Source: Anoplopoma fimbria
Taxonomy: Eukaryota > Chordata > Actinopteri > Perciformes > Anoplopomatidae
Length of the DNA stretch: 64,000 nt
Assembly (NCBI RefSeq): GCF_027596085.1
Contig: NC_072451.1
Span: 5,280,231-5,344,230 of the forward strand
Direction of reading: 5' to 3'
Of this stretch, positions 54,357 to 64,000 are shown one piece after another. The translations under genes were made by a program, and so were the position numbers. The notes below the pieces were generated by a model that was not told where the DNA came from, made no database searches, and worked only from the letters and a program-made list of their open reading frames with translations. Every line of letters begins with the position of its first letter. The stretch's first letter is position 1.

Positions 54357-54984
54357 TTCAGTAGATTTTTGAAGAGTGAAAATATCTGTGTGTTTAGGTG
54401 AACTAACAAATTCTCTTTATATTTTAATATTACTTACAAGTAACGTAGCCGACTGATTTTACTGTGCACTTCTAACTTTTTGTTTTTGAGATTAACTTAA
54501 AACTTTAACATAGCTTGCAGTGTAAGGACTAATTTTGGTATTAAGTGCTGTTTGTATACCGGCAGCCAGTTAAAAACAAAAACATGTTGGGACATCAATC
54601 CCCATTGACATGGCTGAATATGGACTTTTACAGGTTACACATAAGGACATGAATTGCAAACATCTGTGTGTATGATGACTGGAGACCCTCTGATATCCCT
54701 TAACATAACCATTTTCCCATCTGTTGTCCATTATCAGGCTCACAGAGAATATCGAACCAACAGATAGAAAGATAAAGATGAAAACTTTTGGAAATTCTGA
54801 AGAAGACAACCACACTGCTTAGAGATTGAGACTGAACGCACACCAGTCTTTGTGTGTTGTCTTTGTAAAACTGCTGAAACATCAAGTTTGGTCACATGTA
54901 CATTTCTTTTAATGTAAATTCGGCGACTTTGGCAATTTCTCATAATTGTGTAAAGTCATGGACGGCCTTTATAAAGAGCCTTGC

Positions 54985-55215
54985 TGGTTTTCGACCACTC
55001 AAAGCACTTGACACTACATTTACATTTACCCCATTCACACACACATACACATCAGGATCTAATCTCATGCTCATTCACTCATTGATTGCTCAGCAATTTT
55101 TGGGTTTTGGTATTTTGCCCAAGGCCACTTCGACATGCCGAGTGGAGAAGCCTGGGATTGAACTGCCGATTACAAGTCGACTCGCTTTACCTCCGGAGCC
55201 AAAGCTGGCCCACCA
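54985..55215 (-). mobile_element. SINE-like repeat with tRNA-type head
   Basis: On minus the right end reads 'ggtaaagcgagtcgactt' then 'cagttcaatcccaggctt', like the B-box region of tRNA-derived fish SINEs. The body ('gccaaggccacttcgacatg' region on plus) and the 'tttacatttaccccattcac' stretch fit a high-copy teleost repeat. Confidence 0.5.
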
Positions 55216-55397
55216 TATTTATCTAAGGCTAACAAAGACAGGAAAGTAAGCGCTCATCAAAGCACTTTAAGAATTCAACCTTGCATGCTGGGAGATGTAG
55301 GGCTTCCTGCAGGTGTAGCAGTCCACGGTCTCCTCCAGTCATCCGTGCCTGGTTCCCCCTCCTCCCCATATATCCGCTTTAAGTGAAGGAGCAGTAT

Positions 55398-55660
55398 CTT
55401 AAAGGAATAGTTCGCCATTTCGGGAAATATGCCTATTTGCTTTCCTGAAGAGAGTTAGATGAGAAGATTGATACCACTCTCATATCTGTTTGGTAAATAT
55501 GAATGTACAGCCAGCAGCCAATTAGCTTATCTTAGCTCAGCATAAAGACTTGAAACAGAGGGAAACCGCACCTCAAACGCTCACCAATTAACACTTTATA
55601 TCTCGGCTGAGGACATGAGAGTGGTATTTATCTCATCTTACTCTTAAAAAGAAAGTGAAT
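55398..55660. repeat. High-copy percomorph repeat
   Basis: 'aaggaatagttcgccattt', 'agagttagatgagaagattg', 'taccactctcatatctgt' and 'acagccagcagccaattagc' match a repeat I recognise from many percomorph genomes. A decayed inverted copy lies at 61062-61200. Confidence 0.7.
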
Positions 55661-56095
55661 AAGCATATTTAAGGAAAAGTCGCTGTAATCGTTTCATACA
55701 GAGGGTTCTTTAAAATGACTGAACTCAACAGCCTGTCGCACAGAGAGAGACCAGCCACCCTGTGAAAATCCAGTTTTTCTACTGGTATCCACAATCTCAA
55801 TTATTTCCGTCATTACCAAGCAAATGAGGATGTGAACGTCAGAACAAGAATAAACCAGGCAATGTAATTTAAATACCATGTTACTGCAGCAGCTGTGATC
55901 AGTGATGCCCTTTATCCTCATGTGTATGAGGCGATTCAAGCTTGATTGTCCCAGGTTATAATAAAAAAAAACAATGACTTGTATGCTGTACTTTTATGAA
56001 TAAACATTTTAATATTTACATGGCAGTTTTTTTTTTTTTACAGTTCCATAGAAAAACACTGAATTCATATAAACAATTTACACAACGACACTCAT

Positions 56096-56120
56096 ACACA
56101 CACACACACACACACACACA
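56096..56120. repeat. (CA)n microsatellite
   Basis: About 12 CA units between the convergent ZNF-B and nectin4 3' ends. Confidence 0.9.
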
Positions 56121-56785
56121 GCTGACTGTGCGTTGATGCAGAACGTTGCTTTACAGTTCATCTTCTGCATGTTTCGGTCCAGTCTGTTCATCGATGTGCA
56201 CTGATGATGGTTTAAACACAGTCATGGAAACCAGTTCGATGTGTGTGTAACCATGAACTTCCACCAGTTTACTTTGTCCATGTTTGTGTTCAGGTGCCTT
56301 CTTGACCTTTTTGTAGTTGCTGGTGGCTGTTTGATGACAAAATCATTAACACAAAGTATCTCCTCATAGCTCTTGCTTATATATATCATACATACACACA
56401 CAAATGCACACACACTTTCTCCTTATCCACAGGTGCGTTCAAGCTGAAAATATCAAATATTATAGTACAGTTTACTCTTAACTTGGCCAGACATTTGGAT
56501 TGTAGAAATTGTGTCTTTGTCCCCATATGATCCTCCCTGAATGTTTTGATGTAAACATGGTACCTGATGCTGTTTGTCAGGATTCATCCGTGCTCTCCCT
56601 TTGTCTATTTAAAATGTGTGCAACTCACCGAAGCAGTGGGTGCAAGATTTTGGCTCTGCAGATAAAAGAGTAAACATTATGTAACAGGAACCTTTATTCC
56701 TTGCACGTTCAACAAGAGAAAGATTTCATTTACTCTCCATGTTGGTTTGTGGAAGGCAGAACTCGTTGGTCGCCTACTGTAATTC

Positions 56786-56791
56786 TTTATT
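56786..56791 (-). terminator. Candidate polyadenylation signal for nectin4
   Basis: AATAAA on minus (tttatt on plus), about 310 bp past the nectin4 stop. Confidence 0.4.
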
Positions 56792-56888
56792 TGCTAAATA
56801 ATCGGGATCAAAAGCTTCCCAAAAATGTAGCACCTTGCCATCTCTGGTTCATGTTTGGCTTGGGACTTTTGCTGCATGACATTCACTC

Positions 56889-56927
56889 ACTCTCTCTCTC
56901 TCTCTCTCACTCTCTCGCTCTCTCTCA
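56889..56927. repeat. (CT)n microsatellite
   Basis: Imperfect CT run with occasional CA and CG interruptions in the presumed nectin4 3' UTR or flank. Confidence 0.9.
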
Positions 56928-57103
56928 TTTCCTGTTTCTGTCCACTGTCGGCTGTTTAATAAAGGCATAAAATGCCCCAAAAATGAATTCATAGTGTGGG
57001 GATAAAGGGTCAAAAACTCACAAGCCCTAAGGCCAAAAAAAAATAAAAGTTTGGATGCAGGCAAGCTTTCTCCCCTCTCGTGTTTTGTATAAGGGTCCGT
57101 GGT

Positions 57104-60100
57104 CTAGATGATCTGTCCTCTAGGGTGCAGCAGGGTGGCGTTGGAGTGCGGCCTGGGCCTGAGGACACCGTTACTGTAGTAGAAGTGATTGGTGAGCGCC
57201 TCCGAGAGCTGGTAGGAGCTGCTGTCACCGCCGTCCTCGTGTTCCTCGACAACCGACGGGGTGGGAGCCCAGTCCTCTCCTGGCGGGGGTCTCCCTCTCT
57301 GAGGTGGGGCAGGTCTGGTTCTCTGGGTCCGGCGCCTTCGTCCTGCGGGGCCTTCAGGGGAACCAGGGAAGAGGGCAGACCTGAGTCCTGGTATAAACGG
57401 CATAGAGACACATTACTGTTTCTCTCTCTAGTGCTGGATGTAGATATGTTTTAGACCTCTTTTTCTTTTTATTGAATAAAATGGGGATAATCCACATGCC
57501 CTATTTGGAGTGAAAAGCTCACTGTTGTGTTATGAAATGGACTTAAACACTTGCTCCAAGAATCCAAATAAGGTTGTGTGTTCACTTTGGTTTAACAAGA
57601 AATTTTCCAGCTTTGCAAAACATTTTGCAATAGCCTATGAGATACCGAATTGTATGCCTGCTTGTGTTTGTTGAAAGTGAAAATTCTAAAAAAGCTAGAA
57701 ACTGTAGATGTAAGGTATGAAAACACAATCTATATAATATATCATGTGTCCCACCACTATACAACATATACAACCCAATTTAAGGCAGTGAGAGTTACTA
57801 AAAGAGGACACACAAGTTGGTAAATTCTCTGCTTTTGCAGCAACACCAAGTGCTATCGTTTCGCAACAGGTTGGTCAATAATGCACCGCCTCTTCTGCTT
57901 ATAAAACAGAGAGGAAGTATAAACTTTCTACATTTTGGCAGTGTTGAATGCAACCCTCTAGAGCAAATATTTCCTGTAAAAACTAGCCTTACAGAGTTAG
58001 TGTTTAAGTGTAGCCAATCAGGTTCTGATACATTTACTGGTGTTAAGTATGGACCTAGTTTACTTTCCTTCTAGGAGGTTTTGTCCTATATCTTTTGTTT
58101 CATAATAAAACAAATCACAGCTGCTGTTTTGTTCCGTCTCTGTGACGACACAGATTCCGCAATAAATAAAACAATGATAAAGTATGACACATTACAAACA
58201 AAATCTAAATGCTTTTCACCCCTAATCTCCCGGATGCTGACACATACCAGTGACATGTTGCTGCTCTTCAGATACGACTCCACCCTCCTCCTGCGCTCCT
58301 CCTTCTCTCTGTCCATCTCTGCTCCTCTCTGGCTCTCTCTGCCGTCGTGCCAGACGACGGGGCGTCCCAGCTCGTCCACCTCCACCCCACCCGGAGGACC
58401 CCACTTCCCACCCAGAGTGGACTGGCTGCCTTTGTAGGGTCGCTCCTGCAGGCCGGGGAGTTGAACCACACAGTCACAACACTGATAACAAGGACTCTTC
58501 AGTTCTCACACAACTTTAATTGTATGTGTCTATAACAATTGCTCTTTAATCATGTAAGTTAATATACTGTAGTATTACATTAAGTAACCGTGTGTTATAA
58601 TGGGGGATGGACAACTGGTGCAAATAGGAAGCTAGTATCTGATGCTACTTTTTACATTTATGGAATAAATTTGACCATTTTTATTTAAAAAAGGGAATAT
58701 TTAACATTTCTCTCAGATGTATATTACTGATTACTGAATAACTTTTGTCGTGTTCATTTAACTTAATAAACCAGAACCACATTGGAGCGATTTATCTGGT
58801 CAGCCATTAGATTTAATAATAATGGCAGTAGGGTTGTAACTAACTAATTATTATGATAACAACTAATAATTTCACAAAAGATAAATACCTTGATTATTTC
58901 AAAGATCAATCAATGTATTGTTTATTCTCTAAAATGTAAAAAAAAAGGTTGTATTGACAGTTTTGATTAAACATTCTGAAAACCCAAATATATTTAATTT
59001 ACAATCATGTAAAACAGAGGAGATACCATATCTTCACATTTCAAAAGCTGTAATCAATTAATTAATTAACAGTGAGGAACTTACCAGAGACATCTGGCTG
59101 CTTTTCATCCGGCTGTCTACTCTGAGCAGAGCGTAATCTTCAGACTGGAAAAAAAATTGAGAAAGTGAGAGAAAGTAAGCTAACATGAGAGCAAAAGATA
59201 AATAAACTGAATCACCCAGAATGAGATGTGAACATGCAGTGTTCATGGACACTTTTTAGTATTTGTTTGAAGCTGCAGCAGCCTGCAATCATCAGCCTCC
59301 AAACAGCAGACATGGCTGCTGTTCGGGTGGGGCGGGTGTGTCGACCTGGTTTCTCTGAACCCTGCAGGTTATTGTTCTCAGCAGGAGAGTGTGTGTTTGT
59401 ACCTGCACTCTGGGGTCTGTGCTGACGGAGTTCAGTCTCCTGAAGGAGGCTTGCCTGGAGAAGCTTTGCATTTCCTCTCTGAGAAAACAAGGCATTTTGA
59501 GGATTTTAATTTCAGATAATAGTGTGTAAACAGTTTAAATAGCAGTTAACAACAACAAAACAAAAAATCACAGTCCAGCTGTCATCTGGGTATGGGGAAT
59601 AAATAATGCATTTTCCAGTTCCTGACCACATGGCTTTGTCATGAAAATGTGGGCCAGCTTACGTTTTTTCGCTGAGCTCCATCTCAAGCTTTTTGTTTTT
59701 GTGTCGATGGTGGCGGTTGACCAGCAGGACGACCATGACCAGGACCAGAACCAACACTCCGGCTGAAGCACCAATAATGATCAGCAGCAGGTTGTCGATG
59801 GGGCCCTTCTGTTGAGATGTCTCTGGAAGAAAAACAAGGAAAGGAGGACGTCTGATGAATATCTCTCAAGCTAAACCATTCACACAGCCACAAAACCACA
59901 GTGGCATGTTTCATGCAACAATTTAGATCCTAAATGAGATAAGAAACCATCAGTTCATACCGTGTATCTATCACAAGGGGGCAGCAAACATGCACAATAA
60001 AGGAGAATTTAGTTTTTGTCTAAAACTCAACTACTCTCATGATTCATTCCAAGTATGTGTTCTCTCATTTCCCCTTTCTACACCAACAAAGCAAACTATA

Positions 60101-62438
60101 GCAGGACAGTTTCTCATTTCAATCCTGTGTGATCTCAAACACAAACAAAGCTGAAATCCACCCACCTTTCACTGTGAAGACATACTCTGTTTTTCCTACT
60201 CCGACGTTGTTCCTGACCACACACTCATAGACCCCGCTGTCATTCATGCGGAGGGCCCGTCCAAACACAAGTTTTCCTCCAACCACAGACGCCCTATCCG
60301 GCAACGGTCCTCCTTTCCTGTGGATGAGCAGAAGACAATGTCACAATTAATGAGGAAATGATGTGTCACAGAGGTGAAGCCATTAATAAACCACACAGAA
60401 ACCTGTGACTCACTGCTCCAAACAATAGCTTTGACTCATTCTGATGAACAATGTGACTTGCATTCCAGTTTAAGAAATATTCTTACTAACACAACCGGAT
60501 GAAATGCAGCGACCTTCTTGCAGTGTTTAGGCTAAAATAAACACATCACAGTATCAGGTTCACAGCAGAATGTAACCAACAATTCCCTTGCACCTGAACC
60601 AAAACCTGCTGAGCTTACAACTGGCGCCCATTGATCTGAACAGACCACATAAATACTAGGTTTGGGGGATTTAAGCAAGCCCAGCGAGCACACAGTGCAG
60701 CGGAAGACATCACATAATGGAGAGCCAGTTTCTGATCAGGTCCACTGAGAGGGGTCATGTTGCCCCCGGGTTTCACTTTGCTTCAGCAGCTATTTAACTG
60801 CTGCTTCACCCCCCCAAACAGGGGCAAGCTCAGATTTCTTTTCTCAAAACCCCACCTAGCTTCTCTAACCAGCCTTTTATCATAGAGCCAGAGGTGGAGA
60901 TTGCATCTGACACAGAGTAGATGGTTGAAAATGATACAGACAAAGTGAGCAAACCACCTTCAGCAGCCAAAATGGATTCTTATCCGTTTATCTTTGTGAG
61001 AGAATTATCACAATACTTGTGCAAACGAGATGCAAGTAGAAGTATTTTGTTACCATTGGGCAGGGCCACGCTAGCAGTCTTTATGCTAAGCTACGCTAAA
61101 CGGGTCAGATATTAGAGTGGTATCGCTCTTCTCTCCACAACTAAGTAAATAAGCAAATTTCCCAAAATGTTGAAGTATTTCTTTAAAGATTCAAAGCATT
61201 AAAAGGTACAGAGTGTAGCATGAAGGTGGATATATTGTAAGAAATGGAATATACTATGACTAAGTATGTTTTTTTTGTCTATATTCACCTGAAAATAAGA
61301 ATTGTTGTGTATTTGTCTCATGCACTAGTCTCACACCAGGCAGATGTTTTAGTTGGTTTTAATCTCATGTACTGTCAGCTCTCTCAGCACTGTTGCCACT
61401 GTTACCGCCGTAAGCACTGTTAGCACTGTTAGCTGTGAGCTACTGGAGTTATGTCAAAGTTTGTTCCCCTGTTGAATAGTGTTTCCTTCCTAATATTTCC
61501 CCCCCCTGAGGTTAGGTTTAGGGTTAAGGGTTGGTTCAGGTATGAGGAAACACATTGATGGGTGACAGTATTTGACATAACAGCTGTGTAGAGGCAACCC
61601 TTCTGCTCTGAATTTCATAATGAGCTACCTTTAACTAAAATTGTAAACGAAGCTCCTTCCCCAGGTCTGAACAATGTTTGTCCACACATTATGATCTTGT
61701 AATGATGAACGCGCCGAAGGGTCTGTGGGACTGAACAACTTTAATCCGGGATAATCTTAATATTTCATGATTGCCTCATTGCTAAAATATTTCCCACTCA
61801 GCACAAAACATTTGATCATTGTGTGTTCAGTCGTAGATGTAATGGCTGGTACGGTCTCTCTAATTTAAGCACAGACCCTGTGTTTTAGGCATTAGAGTGA
61901 TATTTAAAGCATGGCACTATGATTAAGTGCTTAGCATGTGTCTCCTGCTCTTCCTTGTGTCGTTTACTCCCACCCTTGTGTGAAAATCTCTCTCTCAATC
62001 TTCTTCTGACTTCAAATTGCGCAACACGACACCGTAGCTTTTATTATGCGGCAAATTGAGCCAGGAGAGAGAGAGACGCCCTCATTTTACATTCAAGCAC
62101 ACTTCCTGGTTGTTCGCAGGTGTGTAGTCTGTGTGTGTATGTGATGGCGGTGGCTTATATATGTTTTGAGACACATTCCAGTGCCATGTAAAGAGCAATT
62201 TAGCAGCTCAAATGGCATCCCAGTGGGGTGAATTAACATGTAATTGTCAGATTCTTGCTGGCAGCCAGACAGAGTTAAACAGTTGATGTGTATGAGCAGC
62301 AGACAGGCTGATGACGGTACCATGTCCAGGTGATGTTCTGAGGTTTGGGGTATCCGCCGCTGTCGCAGACCAGCTCAGCTTTCTCCAAACCCACGAACCA
62401 GTCCCCCGTACCAGCAGAGATGGTGGCGTCTGGGGGGT
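57104..62438 (-). CDS. nectin4: Nectin-4, C-terminal part (5' exons beyond the right edge)
   Basis: Seven coding exons on minus, GT-AG with matching phases: 62321-62438, 60166-60317, 59663-59822, 59403-59478, 59085-59144, 58248-58445, 57104-57387. The first two encode the membrane-proximal Ig C2 domain (AELVCDSGGYP cysteine, NITWTW, NDSGVYECVVRN cysteine). The third holds a transmembrane helix of about 25 residues (LLLIIIGASAGVLVLVLV and onward) and a basic stop-transfer, RHHRHKNKK. The tail has SFRRLNSVSTDPRVQ, like the human nectin-4 SIRRLHSHHTDPRSQ region, and the C-terminus NHFYYSNGVLRPRP...RGQII parallels human NHFVQENGTLRAKP...RGHLV. Nectins are Ca-independent adhesion receptors at adherens junctions. 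In the last exon the splice phase gives one frame (DSGLPSSLVPLKAPQDEG) but the conserved C-terminus is in another; a one-base loss at the C5 run (57285-57289) explains it. Confidence 0.88.
58830..59055. repeat. Teleost dispersed repeat, inverted copy (nectin4 intron)
   Basis: 'tgattatttcaaagatcaa', 'acattctgaaaacccaaata' and 'tcacatttcaaaagctgtaa' are the reverse of the family at 43215 and 53015. Confidence 0.55.
60318..62320. other. nectin4 intron splitting the membrane-proximal Ig domain
   Basis: A 2-kb intron between the two halves of the Ig domain. It contains a decayed inverted copy of the 55398 repeat (61062-61200) and an AGC/GTTAGCACT-rich stretch (61375-61445). No other exon seen. 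Confidence 0.55.
61062..61200. repeat. Inverted fragment of the 55398 percomorph repeat
   Basis: 'atgctaagctacgctaaac', 'agagtggtatcgctcttct' and 'taagcaaatttcccaaaatg' are the reverse complement theme of the 55398 family. Confidence 0.6.
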
Positions 62439-62663
62439 CTGACACAGAAACACAAATATGAGCATGCAGTGACACACAAAAAACAACAACCAAAGGCTGC
62501 ATTGTAGAGGAAAGAAAAAAACACGTATGTTAAGATTTTTATCAGCGGAGAGAACCATAAATATGTGAAGCTGTTTCCTGTCTAATGATCAAAAGATAAG
62601 TTGCCTCAGAATCGACGCTGATATTTCAGAACTTCTTTACATTCTCACACTGATTAAGGCTGC

Positions 62664-62770
62664 AGAGGTGGGACAAAAAAACCATTGTTTTGCAAGTCAC
62701 AGGTCTCACAACCAGGCTATGAAGTCGAGTCAAGGTACTAAACTCTGTGTTTTGAGTTGTTATGCACCAA
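62664..62770. mobile_element. Partial copy of the CAGAGGTGGG element
   Basis: Starts 'cagaggtgggacaaaaaaac', then 'ttttgcaagtcacaggtctc' and 'gaagtcgagtcaaggtac', like the left end at 1459. The right end is not evident. Lies upstream of the 62321-62438 nectin4 exon. Confidence 0.4.
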
Positions 62771-63054
62771 CATTAATGCTATTTTAACAGTCAGTATATT
62801 AAATTTACAAAAATAATGAGCTTGTTCTGGTACAGTATGTCATTCTAGTCACACAATTACAATTATATGTCATATCTGAGTCGAGTGTCTTGCATGTTGC
62901 TGAGGACAGCAGAGTCTTTGCATTTGAATGTGACAACCTGTATGTGTAGTCTGTCTGCCAGACTGATCTTTTATCTGCTATTGAGGCAATGTACTGCACA
63001 GTGCTACACATCTGCTGTCAGGATAATCTTAAATTGATTGCTGCACAATTATTC

Positions 63055-64000
63055 AGTGCTGGAAGATGTATTCATATCCTTTACTTGTGTAAAAGTACTA
63101 ATACCACACTGTGAAAATACTTGGTAAAAGTAGAAAACCTGCATTAAAAGCCTTACTTAAAGGAGACACATTATGCTCATTTCCAGGTTCAGACTTGTCT
63201 TTTCGGTTTCTACTATGTTTACATGCTTTAATGTTCAAAAACGTAATTTCTGTCAGAATATACCTGTAGTCACTCTCTGTATCAAACGGTAGATATTTTG
63301 AGAATTTCAACAGAATTGTGTTAGGCAACAGCTTGGCTGCATGTTTTATTCCTGTCAGCTGATGTCATTCACACATACTGAAACCTGGAAATAAACTGTG
63401 ACGCGTTTAGAATGTTAACGTTTAAAACTGTTTATTGGAAAGAAGACATCACATCCGTACGGAAATTCTCACGGCTCATTTGCTTAGAAAACCTCTTAAA
63501 TCTCACTTTTTATAATAAGGGACCTTTACGTAAAAATATTCAAGTATTATCGGCTAAATGAATAAAAAGTATGAAGAGTAAAAGTACTCAATGTGCAGTA
63601 AAATGTTCCCTCAATACCAGTGTTTTACTATTAAATATCATGTTTCTGGATTAATATTACTCCTGCATTAACGTGTATGTTGCATTTGACTGCTGGAGGC
63701 TAGTTTAATCTACAGCAACGCATCATAGTCTATAAGATCATGACATGATTGTAGCGTTGTTGTCCAGTGAGAAGCATAAATCTCTAAAAAGAGAAACAGA
63801 TCATTTTTCAGCCTTGTGACGATGCATTTTCCAGCAGAACAAAGAGGCTTTTTAAATAGTTTACGTAACTTAAGAAGAAAAAGAAACACCATCAGTTAGT
63901 CACAAAGATTTAAAGTTATTATTATTTTTAATACAATCTACAAAAAGGGTATAAGAAATTGTAAAAAGTAACTAAAGCTGTCAGGTAATTGAAGTGGAGT
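63055..64000. repeat. Teleost repeat interrupted by a second repeat, reaching the window edge
   Basis: Outer element: 'cctttacttgtgtaaaagta', 'taataccacactgtgaaaat' (63080-63150), resuming at about 63520 with 'gagtaaaagtactcaatgtg', and 'gtaactaaagctgtcagg' at 63968-63985. Inner element at about 63157-63500: 'aaaggagacacattatgctc', 'catgctttaatgttcaaaaa'. Both are families I recognise from fish genomes. No coding exon seen; the nectin4 upstream exons lie further right. Confidence 0.6.

Larger units (their letters stand above)
54357..57103. other. ZNF-B 3' UTR, intergenic repeats and nectin4 3' UTR
   Basis: Convergent genes. On plus, AATAAA occurs at 55849-55854 and 55999-56004. On minus, AATAAA at 56786-56791 could end the nectin4 transcript. 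In between are a SINE-like element, a common fish repeat and CA and CT microsatellites. No further gene seen. Confidence 0.5.

Noticed and set aside
54896..55249. A 117-codon frame on plus
   Set aside because: It lies over a SINE-like high-copy fish repeat; composition does not look like a conserved protein.
57010..57411. Alternative longer reading frame for the end of nectin4
   Set aside because: Its second half is low-complexity, while the other frame carries the recognisable nectin-4 C-terminus; treated as a frame break instead.

Overview
The window is vertebrate nuclear DNA from a ray-finned fish, probably a percomorph teleost. The evidence is split genes with GT-AG introns, protein matches to vertebrate ARHGAP30, TESK2 and NECTIN4, two fish-type C2H2 zinc-finger genes, abundant CA/GT and TA microsatellites, Tc1-type miniature transposons and several repeat families I recognise as typical of teleosts. 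The species cannot be named from sequence alone. No rRNA, tRNA gene, CRISPR array or prokaryotic feature was seen.

Layout, left to right. (1) 119-4527, minus: first six coding exons of arhgap30 (basic N-terminus and RhoGAP domain); the rest lies off the left edge. (2) 4528-8218: repeat-rich gap with a Tc1-type MITE pair around a TA tract. (3) 8219-12682, plus: a four-exon gene for a 461-residue protein with three C2H2 fingers (ZNF-A), with a tandem array in intron 1. (4) 16597-42266, minus: a complete 12-coding-exon tesk2 gene (631 aa) with a probable non-coding first exon and promoter near 46.9-47.05 kb. (5) 42.3-50.6 kb: tesk2 upstream region, rich in repeats, with LINE 3' ends, a triplicated CCAAT-bearing segment and microsatellites. 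(6) 50957-54356, plus: a two-exon zinc-finger gene (ZNF-B) whose N-terminal module resembles ZNF-A, with a 64-bp minisatellite in intron 1 and an apparent frameshift before its two fingers. (7) 57104-62438, minus: last seven coding exons of nectin4 (membrane-proximal Ig domain, transmembrane helix, cytoplasmic tail), with an apparent frameshift in the last exon. The upstream Ig exons lie off the right edge.

The genes are not an operon or pathway cluster. ARHGAP30 (Rho GTPase-activating protein) and NECTIN4 (adhesion receptor) are, to my knowledge, neighbours in human 1q23.3 in the same relative order and orientation. Here tesk2 (a cofilin kinase of the LIMK/TESK group) and two zinc-finger genes lie between them. 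I found no undescribed multi-gene system. The most checkable points are the two C-run frameshifts, a copied exon 1/intron 1 junction inside ZNF-A intron 1, the minisatellite in ZNF-B intron 1 and the triplicated tesk2 upstream block.
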